Assembly (NCBI GenBank): GCA_965116595.1
Contig: OZ220708.1
Coordinates: 2,649,205-2,713,204, forward strand
Length of the DNA: 64,000 nt
Direction: 5' to 3'
Origin: G963663315 sp963668255
Lineage (GTDB): Bacteria; Pseudomonadota; Gammaproteobacteria; Arenicellales; Poriferihabitantaceae
This document shows positions 57,440-64,000 of the stretch, one piece after another. The position numbers were made by a program, and so were the translations under genes. The notes below the pieces were generated by a model that was not told where the DNA came from, ran no database searches, and saw only the letters and a list, made by a program, of their open reading frames with translations. Within the stretch, counting starts at the first letter, position 1. The number at the start of each line of letters is the position of its first letter.

Positions 57440-58258
57440 ATGAAAGCGAAAAGCCACAAAAAAGCAATGAATATCGCTTATGAGAAAGAACTTGAGCGAC
57501 TGCAGATCGAACTGGTCAAACTTCAGGAATGGATCAAACATAAAAAACTCAAGATAGTGGTCATATTCGAGGGACGGGATGCAGCCGGCAAGGGAGGTAC
57601 AATCAAACGGATCACAGAATCACTCAATCCGAGAATCTGTTCTGTAGTGGCTCTGCCCGCTCCGACAGAAAGAGAAAAGACCCAGTGGTATTTTCAGCGC
57701 TACGCCGCACATCTTCCCGCAGGCGGCGAGATGGTGATCCTGGATCGTAGCTGGTACAACCGCGGTGGTGTTGAGCGCGTCATGGGATTTTGCAACGATG
57801 ATGAGTATGAAGAATTCATGCGAAGCTGTCCGGAATTTGAACGCATGCTGGTGCGGTCCGGTATCAAACTGATCAAATACTGGTTCTCGGTCAGTGATGA
57901 AGAACAGGAAAGACGGTTTCAGGCTCGTTCAGACGATCCAACCAAGCGCTGGAAACTCAGCCCGATGGATCTGGAATCAAGAAATCGCTGGGTGGAATAC
58001 TCCAGGGCAAAGGACTTCATGTTCGCACACACCGACATCAAACAAGCGCCTTGGTATGTCGTCAACTCCGACAACAAGAAATTTGCACGGATAAACTGCA
58101 TTTCACATCTGTTGAGTTTGATCGACTACGAGGATCTGACCCCGGAGAAAGTGGCTCTGGATGCGAGACCTCCTATTGCAAAGAATTATGTTCGTCCGCC
58201 CATGGATGATCAGAATTTTGTGTCTTCGGTATTTCCAGCCAAACCGCCATTGGCATGA
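57440..58258 (+). CDS. ppk2: polyphosphate kinase 2 (PPK2)
   Basis: PPK2 transfers phosphate between polyphosphate and nucleotides. Walker A is GRDAAGKGG and Walker B is ILDRSWYNRGGVERVMGF. The lid region follows with RRFQARSDDPTKRWKLSPMDLESR. The 272-residue, single-domain form fits class I PPK2. The ATG at 57440 follows a GGGGGATAAG ribosome-binding site; a second ATG nine codons later is possible. The 3' end overlaps the convergent tupA-like gene by 49 bases. Confidence 0.92.
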   Translation: MKAKSHKKAMNIAYEKELERLQIELVKLQEWIKHKKLKIVVIFEGRDAAGKGGTIKRITESLNPRICSVVALPAPTEREKTQWYFQRYAAHLPAGGEMVILDRSWYNRGGVERVMGFCNDDEYEEFMRSCPEFERMLVRSGIKLIKYWFSVSDEEQERRFQARSDDPTKRWKLSPMDLESRNRWVEYSRAKDFMFAHTDIKQAPWYVVNSDNKKFARINCISHLLSLIDYEDLTPEKVALDARPPIAKNYVRPPMDDQNFVSSVFPAKPPLA

Positions 58259-59052
58259 AACATCTGCTGTCCGTTTAATTGATACTGATTGATCATACCC
58301 TGCCCTTTTTGTGAAACCACCCAATTTGAAAAGGCTATCGCGCCATCATGATTGGTCTGCTGCAGAGCCGGATTGACCGCAATAACGCTGTATTGGTTGT
58401 GCAGAGCTTTATCACCTTCAAACACGACCTTCAAATCCAGTTTGTCCTGATTGAATAGCCAGGTCCCGCGATCAGTGAGTGTATAGGCCTGAAGTTCATC
58501 CGCAATCTGCAGGGTCTTTCCCATACCCTGGCCCGCTTCCCGATGCCAGGTCCCATCGGGTTCAATCCCAACAAGACGCCAGAGCAGCAATTCCTTTTTG
58601 TGAGTGCCGGAATCATCCCCTCTGGAAACAAAAGAAACATTGCCGGCTGCAATGGCTTCGATGGCCTCTCTGATTGATTTCTTCTCAGTAATTTTTGCAG
58701 GGTCGTTTTTCGGCCCCACCAGAATAAAATGATTAAACATGAATGGTGTTCGATCAACACCATATCCCGCTTCGACAAAAGCGATCTCACTGTTTTTCTC
58801 GTGAACCAGCAGTAAATCGACATCGCCTGCCTGTCCCATTTTGAGCGCCCTGCCCGTACCAACGGCAATCACCTTGTATGTAAATCCTGTATCCTTTTCC
58901 AGGGCAGGCCGGAGATAGGCAATCAATCCGGAATTATCCACGCTGGTTGTGGTAGCCAACAGGACTGTGCGATCTTCGGATTGTGCATGGGAAGCCTGTA
59001 TTAAAAAACAAGCTGATATTAAGCACAGACAGAGATTCAATATCCTCACCAC
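58210..59052 (-). CDS. tupA: tungstate ABC transporter substrate-binding protein (TupA-like)
   Basis: The 280-residue protein starts with a signal peptide (about residues 1-23, ending SHAQS) and continues with LLATTTSVDNSGLIAYLRPAL, the oxyanion-binding TTTS motif of tungstate and molybdate binding proteins. Later motifs (GTGRALKMGQAGDVDLLLVH, VSRGDDSGTHKKE) fit TupA. The permease and ATPase genes are not adjacent, so it is an orphan here. The start is a GTG. Its 3' end overlaps ppk2 on the other strand. Confidence 0.88.
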   Translation of the reverse strand: MVRILNLCLCLISACFLIQASHAQSEDRTVLLATTTSVDNSGLIAYLRPALEKDTGFTYKVIAVGTGRALKMGQAGDVDLLLVHEKNSEIAFVEAGYGVDRTPFMFNHFILVGPKNDPAKITEKKSIREAIEAIAAGNVSFVSRGDDSGTHKKELLLWRLVGIEPDGTWHREAGQGMGKTLQIADELQAYTLTDRGTWLFNQDKLDLKVVFEGDKALHNQYSVIAVNPALQQTNHDGAIAFSNWVVSQKGQGMINQYQLNGQQMFHANGGLAGNTEDTKF

Positions 59053-59238
59053 GGCAAATTCCTGGAATAAAAAAACGGCAATTCTATTTCATACCACCAA
59101 TCACTGGCAATCATATTCCTGAAAATTCAGGTATCCGTACCATCTAAGATAAAAAATGCTTGAATTTTTACAGCGGTTTTTTACTATGACTGGTAAAGTA
59201 CCGGCACTCGGTATTTCCCGGAGTCGACGTCAGACAAA
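59053..59238. other. divergent intergenic region between tupA and the AI-2E family gene
   Basis: AT-rich, with runs of A and T. I see no gene and no clear promoter. Confidence 0.3.
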
Positions 59239-60363
59239 ATGCAGATTGAGCTCAGTTCCCAACAAAAAAAGCTTATAGCCTCAGGAATAACCATCCTGGC
59301 TGCGGCAATCAGTATTGCTGCACTGGTGATATTGCTGGTTTATCTGGCCCGGTTTTTTCAGGCATTCAGCCATGTGTTTCTGCCTTTGGCAGTCGCCAGC
59401 ATCGCAGCCACGATGCTCTCCCCCTGGTACGAATGGCTGCGAGCGCGCCTGCCGATGCCGGTTGCGCTGATTCTGGTTTTTCTGTCCATCATTGCACCGA
59501 TTAGCGCCGTGGTCACCTTGTTTGGCGCCCTGATCGCCGGTCAAATCACCGAATTTTTGGATCAACTGCCCATCTGGTGGGCAAACCTGGTCAACTGGTT
59601 TACGGAGCTTCGCCCGGACATCGACCGTTTCAGAAACACCGATCTGTTTAATCAGGTCGGCGATGCGTTAAGTAATACGGACGGACCCATGATTGCGTTC
59701 GGCAAATACATCATTGCAAAGACCATCTCCGCAGGGTCGGGCCTCACCTCCGGCATCGTGTCCCTGGCTGGCTGGGTGATCGTTCCGGTTTACCTGGCAT
59801 TGTTTTTGATGATGCCGCGCATTCACCCCCGCTCTTTGGCTGTCGAACATTTACCTTTTCTTAAACCGGAAACGGCCAAAGATACTATCTACCTGATTCG
59901 CGAATTCTTCAATCTGATTGCCATCTTTTTTCGCGGTCAGATTCTGATCGCACTGCTTCAGGGAATACTGTTTGCCATTGGATTCAGCCTTGCAGGTTTA
60001 AAGTATGGCGCTGTACTGGGTTTCATGCTGGGATTCCTGAATATTGTTCCTTACCTCGGCAGCATGGTGGGGTTAAGCGTATGCCTGCCTCTGGCATGGT
60101 TTCAGACCGGCGGCGGAGCGACACTGTTGATAATCGTAATTGCCGTTTTTTGCCTGGTTCAACTGATCGAAGGCTATTACCTCACACCCAAAATCATGGG
60201 CAAGGCGACCGGCCTGAACCCGCTTGCCATCATTGTCGGTATTTTCTTCTGGGGCACGGCGCTGGATGGAATTCTCGGGATGATCCTTGCGATCCCCCTG
60301 ACCGCGTTTGTCGTCGTTTTCTGGCGACTGGCCAAAGAAAAATATATAGGGCAACTATTTTGA
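59239..60363 (+). CDS. AI-2E family transporter (PerM/YdiK-like permease)
   Basis: The 374-residue membrane protein has about eight helices. It contains the family motif near the C-terminus, VQLIEGYYLTPKIMGKATGLNPLAIIVGIFFWG, and LGFLNIVPYLGSMVGL. The family includes the putative autoinducer-2 exporter TqsA, sodium/proton exchangers and PerM. The substrate is not predictable. The gene stands alone on the plus strand. Confidence 0.88.
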   Translation: MQIELSSQQKKLIASGITILAAAISIAALVILLVYLARFFQAFSHVFLPLAVASIAATMLSPWYEWLRARLPMPVALILVFLSIIAPISAVVTLFGALIAGQITEFLDQLPIWWANLVNWFTELRPDIDRFRNTDLFNQVGDALSNTDGPMIAFGKYIIAKTISAGSGLTSGIVSLAGWVIVPVYLALFLMMPRIHPRSLAVEHLPFLKPETAKDTIYLIREFFNLIAIFFRGQILIALLQGILFAIGFSLAGLKYGAVLGFMLGFLNIVPYLGSMVGLSVCLPLAWFQTGGGATLLIIVIAVFCLVQLIEGYYLTPKIMGKATGLNPLAIIVGIFFWGTALDGILGMILAIPLTAFVVVFWRLAKEKYIGQLF

Positions 60364-60439
60364 AGGATCCCGACCGGTTTCGGGCTCGGACTTGTGATAA
60401 CCCCTGATTCAATAATCAACCAACCACAACGAAATAATC

Positions 60440-60820
60440 ATGGACAAAGAAAGATTTGAACTGGGCCTTGAGCAGCGTAAAGCAACCCTGGGCGCCGAAT
60501 ATGTCGAAAAGAACCTGGCAGAGGCAGATGATTTTACCCGGCCATTCCAGGAAATGATGACCGAATGGTGCTGGGGATTCGGATGGGGCGACGATTGCAT
60601 TGACGCCAAAACCCGCTCCATGATGAACCTTGCCATGATCGGCGCACTGGGTCGTATGCACGAATGGGAAATTCATTGCCGGGGGGCGATTACCAATGGC
60701 GTAACGAAAGAACAGATTCGCGCCATCTGTCACGTTATCGGTATTTACTGCGGTGTCCCCCAATCCCTGGAATGCTTCCGGGTTGCACGAAAAGTGCTGG
60801 AAGAACGGGAACTGCTATAG
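60440..60820 (+). CDS. carboxymuconolactone decarboxylase family protein
   Basis: The 126-residue protein is a single CMD domain similar to PcaC (4-carboxymuconolactone decarboxylase) of the protocatechuate pathway. Visible segments are KTRSMMNLAMIGALGRMHEWEIHCRGAITNGVTKEQIRAICHVIGIYCGVP. It lacks the CxxC pair of AhpD peroxidases. No other pca genes are nearby, so the pathway assignment is weak. The stop is directly followed by a hairpin repeat. Confidence 0.85.
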   Translation: MDKERFELGLEQRKATLGAEYVEKNLAEADDFTRPFQEMMTEWCWGFGWGDDCIDAKTRSMMNLAMIGALGRMHEWEIHCRGAITNGVTKEQIRAICHVIGIYCGVPQSLECFRVARKVLEERELL

Positions 60821-60848
60821 TAGGGGCGGGTCCCTGTGCCCGCCCGCG
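60820..60848 (+). repeat. GTAGGGGC-type hairpin repeat
   Basis: GTAGGGGCGGGTCCCTGTGCCCGCCC, starting at the stop codon of the decarboxylase gene. Confidence 0.65.
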
Positions 60849-60873
60849 GATACCCACAACCCGCTCCTCATTT

Positions 60874-60899
60874 CGTCATTCCCGCGGAAGCGGGAATCC
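60874..60899 (+). repeat. 26-bp palindromic repeat (ATTCCCGC family), copy 5
   Basis: CGTCATTCCCGC-GGAA-GCGGGAATCC, identical to copy 3, in the gap before the convergent methyltransferase gene. Confidence 0.8.
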
Positions 60900-60981
60900 A
60901 CATTACAATCGTCAACCGCACTCGTAACGACATCCCCTTAAGATCGCTTCGGGTGTAGGCAACCCCCCGTGGTTGTCCGAA

Positions 60982-61614
60982 TCAGGCGGTGATGACCAAC
61001 ACCCGTGAATCAATCCCCTGATTCTCGATATAGCCAGCCTGTCGAATCTGCTCCACCGTAAAATCATATCGGGCTGCTTCTCTGCAGACTTGGGGTTCCA
61101 GGTCAAGATCCCGCCAGGCGGCGCCATTGACCGTAATAACGCAGGTAGAGCCCGGGCGAACGCAGCGAACCACGTTATGCATATCGGAAATCATTGGAAT
61201 TGCATAAGAGAACATGCCGATACACAACAGTGCATCATAGGGACTTTCCAGCTTCACTGGCTTGGTAAAATCATGTTGCCAGGTAGAACGATACAGACCG
61301 CGTTGATTTGCAATCTCCATCATTTTCGTTGACAGGTCCGCACCATCGACATTCTTGTATCCATGCTGCTGCAAGTACGCCCCAGCAAGGCCGGTGCCGC
61401 AAGCCACGTCAAGAATACGGGTTGACCTGTCAGGCACGAACTCCATAAAAATGTTACCCGCATCCCTGAACGCCACATACCCCAGATCATCAACAAGGTC
61501 AGAATCATAAGTCTGCGCCCACTCATCATACTGTTGTTCCTTGTTTTCGGTTCGACTGTAGACCGCAGCCAGACGCTCATCGAACCGTTCCAGATTTGGG
61601 TTTTCTTTAGCCAT
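60982..61614 (-). CDS. class I SAM-dependent methyltransferase
   Basis: The 210-residue protein shows motif I ILDVACGTGLAGAYL, motif II VDGADLSTKMMEIANQRGLY, and a DALLCIGMFSYAIP segment at the position of motif IV. An N-terminal lead, YDEWAQTYDSDLVDDLGY, resembles the UbiE/Coq5 and Williams-Beuren-type methyltransferases. The substrate is unknown. ATG at MAKENPN is preferred over a start three codons earlier. Short GGCAACC-CCCGTGGTTGTCC repeats lie on both sides (about 60958 and 61650). Confidence 0.82.
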   Translation of the reverse strand: MAKENPNLERFDERLAAVYSRTENKEQQYDEWAQTYDSDLVDDLGYVAFRDAGNIFMEFVPDRSTRILDVACGTGLAGAYLQQHGYKNVDGADLSTKMMEIANQRGLYRSTWQHDFTKPVKLESPYDALLCIGMFSYAIPMISDMHNVVRCVRPGSTCVITVNGAAWRDLDLEPQVCREAARYDFTVEQIRQAGYIENQGIDSRVLVITA

Positions 61615-61699
61615 AACTCTCACGTCTCAACTGCTGTTTTCTCTTGGGGCAACCTCCCGTGGTTGTCCAACCCTGACCATCATACACGAATCCACACCC

Positions 61700-63226
61700 T
61701 CAATCTTCCTTGTCCCGGGTATAGTTTTCCCGAAGCTCGCGCTTCAGAATCTTCCCTGCAACATTGCGGGGAAATTCATCCAGAATCAATGCGTCCGGGA
61801 TTCTCTGGAACCTTGCGTCAACCCGCTGATTGACCCACTCCACCAGTTCACCGGAAGTCACATCGCCTGTAATCGTGACAGCGGCGACAGGCGCCTCTCC
61901 CCACTTGCTGTCCTCTGTTCCAAACACGGCCACTTCATTGACTGCAGGATGTTGGATGACGATTTCCTCGATATCCCGGGGGTAGACGTTGACGCCACCG
62001 CTGATAATCATGTCCTTGGCGCGGTCTACCAGAAACAGGTAGCCGTCCTCGTCGAGATAACCGAGGTCACCGGAACGAAGCCAGCGGCCATGAAACGCCT
62101 TTTCCGTAAGGTCGCGGCGGTTGTGATAGCCCGGCATCACCAGAGGCCCGGTACCGCAGATTTCCCCGATCTCGCCTGCGGGAAGTGGATTACCCGATTC
62201 ATCCAGGATGGAAACCTCGTTAAAAAACATGGGCTTGCCCACCGACCCGGCCTTGCGCACCGAGTCAGTACGGTCCAGTATGGTCATGAAGCCCTCGGTA
62301 ACCCCATACAGTTCATAAAACCGGTCCGGAAGCTGTTCGTTGATGAGATGCTTGTAGCGCAAATGCAACGGCGCCCCGACATTATGAATCATTTCCAGAG
62401 AAGCCAGCCTGTCAGGGTGATATGCCCGGCTGCCCAGAATAGAGATGATCTGCGCGGGAACCATCACCACATGAGTCACCTGGTAACGCTCGATATCGTG
62501 GATGACCGCATCGGCATCGAAGTGCCGGTGCATGACGAATCGACAGCCGAGAAACATCCATGGCATAAGGGTCAGCATGGCGCCGTTGAAGACGAGAGCA
62601 CCGGCATGGAGGCAGACGCTTTCCGGCGTCATCCGCCAGGCATTCGCAAACAGGGTACAGTACATGCTGCGGATGCGGTGAGTATGGATGATTCCTTTCG
62701 GCAGGCCCGTGGTGCCGCTGGTATACATGATGTTGTATACGTCGTCCGGTTCCACCAGGATCCGGGGGTCCAGGGAAGGCGCGGAATCAACCAGGTCCGT
62801 GTAACGGGTAAAGCCGGGGACAGGATCTTCCCCGATGATGATCAGACCACCCGGTACAATGTCCGGCAGGTCGTCGTGAATTGCTTCCAGGTTCGCTGCC
62901 TGATCCACGGATCCGAACACGACCCTGGCTCCGGCATCCGCAATCAGAGTACGAAGCCCCCCGGATTGCAGCAGAACACTGCATGGCACAATCACCAGTC
63001 CGCTGATCGCTGCCGCCCAGTAAGCCGCCATCAGTTCAATGCTGTTGGGCAGAACGGTGGCGAAGCGGTCCCCCCGTTTGAGTCCCAAAGCCAACAGAGC
63101 GTTGGCCAGCCGATTGACCTCGCCGTTCAGCGACGCAAAATCCCGGCATTGGCCTTCGAAATCCAGTGCGGGAGCATCGCCACGGTATCTGGCGTGGTGC
63201 GGGAGGAGACGGGAAAGAGTTGGCAT
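61700..63226 (-). CDS. AMP-dependent acyl-CoA synthetase/ligase
   Basis: The 508-residue enzyme activates a carboxylic acid through an acyl adenylate. Motifs are IMYTSGTTGLPKGI (P-loop), YELYGVTEG, RWLRSGDLGYLDEDGYLFLVDRAKDMI, and the C-terminal NVAGKILKRELREN with the catalytic lysine. It resembles medium- or long-chain ligases; the substrate is not readable. No partner genes are adjacent. An IS3-type element starts about 60 bases upstream of its start codon and may affect its expression. Confidence 0.88.
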   Translation of the reverse strand: MPTLSRLLPHHARYRGDAPALDFEGQCRDFASLNGEVNRLANALLALGLKRGDRFATVLPNSIELMAAYWAAAISGLVIVPCSVLLQSGGLRTLIADAGARVVFGSVDQAANLEAIHDDLPDIVPGGLIIIGEDPVPGFTRYTDLVDSAPSLDPRILVEPDDVYNIMYTSGTTGLPKGIIHTHRIRSMYCTLFANAWRMTPESVCLHAGALVFNGAMLTLMPWMFLGCRFVMHRHFDADAVIHDIERYQVTHVVMVPAQIISILGSRAYHPDRLASLEMIHNVGAPLHLRYKHLINEQLPDRFYELYGVTEGFMTILDRTDSVRKAGSVGKPMFFNEVSILDESGNPLPAGEIGEICGTGPLVMPGYHNRRDLTEKAFHGRWLRSGDLGYLDEDGYLFLVDRAKDMIISGGVNVYPRDIEEIVIQHPAVNEVAVFGTEDSKWGEAPVAAVTITGDVTSGELVEWVNQRVDARFQRIPDALILDEFPRNVAGKILKRELRENYTRDKED

Positions 63227-63348
63227 GGTATTCCGGCAGCTTTATAGAGTAATGTACCCAAACTTCCCGGTTTTTGGTAGGGACAACCTGAGGCGTACTG
63301 AAAAAGGTGGACACTTTATAATGGGGACAAGATTCCTGGGAGTGTCCG

Positions 63349-63643
63349 ATGAAGAAAAGAAAAATCTATAGCAAGGAATTCAAGTTAGAAGCGCTTCGGC
63401 AGTGGGAGCAAGGAGGTCAGTCGGCGCGCGCCGTGGCATCGAGTCTGGGCCTTCCCCGCAGTGCGCTGTACAAGTGAAGAGCAGTTGAGCGAGCAAGGTA
63501 AGGATGCGTTTGAAGGGTTGGGATGCAAGCCGGCTGGTCCACCGGATGAGTTGACGCGGTTAAAGAAGGAGTTGGCGGATGTGAAGATGGAGCGGGATAT
63601 TCTAAAAAAGGCGGCGGCGTACTTGGCTCGGCAGCGGAAGTGA
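63349..63643 (+). pseudogene. IS3-family transposase OrfA, frameshifted
   Basis: The first part (MKKRKIYSKEFKLEALRQWE through VASSLGLPRSALYK) is the helix-turn-helix of IS3 OrfA. A stop follows at 63475, where relatives read LYKW. The rest, EQLSEQGKDAFEGLG to the leucine-zipper segment ELTRLKKELADVKMERDILKKAAAYLA, is in another frame. About two bases are missing (or one is extra) near 63476. A programmed frameshift signal (A AAA AAG) follows at 63604-63610. Confidence 0.8.
63604..63610 (+). promoter_or_regulatory. programmed -1 frameshift site between orfA and orfB
   Basis: A AAA AAG in the orfA frame (codons for LKK). A -1 shift here leads with no stop into the orfB frame, as in other IS3-family elements that make an OrfAB fusion. 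Confidence 0.7.
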
Positions 63644-64000
63644 AGTACGCCTTTATCGAACAATATCGTCGTCAATATCCGATTCGTCGTATGTGTTTAG
63701 TGATCCGAGTCAGTCGATCGGGTTATTATGCTTGGCGGGGTCGTCCGGAGAGTGTCCGAAGTCGGTTCAGGCGGGATCTTTTGAGAGAGATTCGGCGTGT
63801 TCACGAGCGGTTTGATGAGCGCTATGGAGCGGTCAAGTGCTGGCGTCATCTGAAACGGGAAGGGATTGCGTGTGGCCGGGACCAGGTCGTGAAACTGAGG
63901 CGTTTGAACGAGATATTCAGCAAACGGCGGCGGCGCTTCGTGGTGACCACCCGATCCAAACCGACCTATCGGGCCGCGCCGGACCGTCTCAACCGGGTAT
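63640..64000 (+). CDS. IS3-family transposase OrfB, 5' part (continues past window)
   Basis: The frame is open from a GTG overlapping the orfA stop (GTGA) to the right edge, about 120 residues. It reads KYAFIEQYRRQYPIRRMCLVIRVSRSGYYAWRGRP and then RRVHERFDERYGAVKCWRHL, the HTH_21 region before the DDE integrase core. The catalytic residues lie outside the window. No stop is present in the visible part. Confidence 0.85.
   Translation, partial: MKYAFIEQYRRQYPIRRMCLVIRVSRSGYYAWRGRPESVRSRFRRDLLREIRRVHERFDERYGAVKCWRHLKREGIACGRDQVVKLRRLNEIFSKRRRRFVVTTRSKPTYRAAPDRLNRV

Larger units (their letters stand above)
63289..64000 (+). mobile_element. IS3-family insertion sequence (cut by right edge)
   Basis: The left end begins near TGAGGCGTACTGAAAAAGG, followed by GTGGACAC typical of IS3 terminal repeats. 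It carries orfA and the start of orfB in the IS3 arrangement. The right end is outside the window, so target duplication and right repeat cannot be seen. The left boundary is approximate. Confidence 0.8.

Noticed and set aside
61949..63247. A 432-codon plus-strand ORF
   Set aside because: It lies opposite the acyl-CoA ligase, whose motifs are unmistakable; the long antisense frame follows from codon usage.
1..64000. CRISPR arrays
   Set aside because: The repeats found are dispersed palindromes without regular spacing; no cas genes are present.

Overview
The window looks like a chromosome segment of an uncultured gammaproteobacterium. The gene order supports this: recN next to bamE, smc-zipA-ligA, ypjD divergent from ffh, and ilvIHC followed by psd and pssA. 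No genus can be named from the sequence alone.

Layout. 0-7.5 kb is housekeeping: recN (cut by the left edge), an acetyltransferase, bamE, then dsbC and mdh on the minus strand, mltD, a type-4 uracil-DNA glycosylase and leuA. At 7.8-8.1 kb a tRNA-Arg(CCU) gene is split by a 240-nt group I intron after anticodon position 36. 8.2-14.3 kb holds an Lrp-type regulator and a complete oligopeptide ABC transporter operon (oppABCDF). 14.3-17.7 kb is a scar of mobile DNA: a second oppF-like gene cut off at its 5' side, a broken IS1380 transposase, a nuclease-STAND NTPase gene that has lost its 3' end, and remnants of an IS66 transposase and a serine recombinase. 17.9-25.3 kb is a catabolic region with two broken genes: a 2OG-Fe(II) oxygenase, a thioesterase, a peptide-binding protein with an internal stop, and a fused hydantoinase/5-oxoprolinase with a frameshift. 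25.3-30.6 kb holds gmhA, gshB, prpE, trxB and an Smr protein.

30.6-36.2 kb is a small defence island embedded in repeats. A ParDE-like toxin-antitoxin pair sits between two ~100-bp direct repeats. A minus-strand operon runs brnT - HTH antitoxin - mcrB - mcrC from one strong promoter. The toxin gene has a stop at codon 5. From 36.2 kb the content is mostly core again: alkB, an FAD oxidase, a thioredoxin-fold protein, ligA (with an internal duplication), zipA, smc, a GPP34-family protein, deaD, a CcsA-like membrane protein, ffh, ilvI, ilvH, ilvC, psd, pssA, an MFS transporter, ppk2, a tungstate-binding protein, an AI-2E family permease, a carboxymuconolactone decarboxylase-like protein, a methyltransferase and an acyl-CoA ligase. 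The right edge cuts an IS3-family element.

Two cross-cutting patterns matter for any reader. First, short palindromic repeats (a 26-bp CGTCATTCCCGC...GCGGGAATCC family and a GTAGGGGC hairpin family) sit at gene ends and even encode the tail of one protein. Second, single-base lesions are frequent. Five frameshifts fall between 49.9 and 56.3 kb in ffh, ilvH, ilvC, psd and an MFS gene. Because ffh is normally essential, at least some of these are more likely sequence errors than real gene decay.
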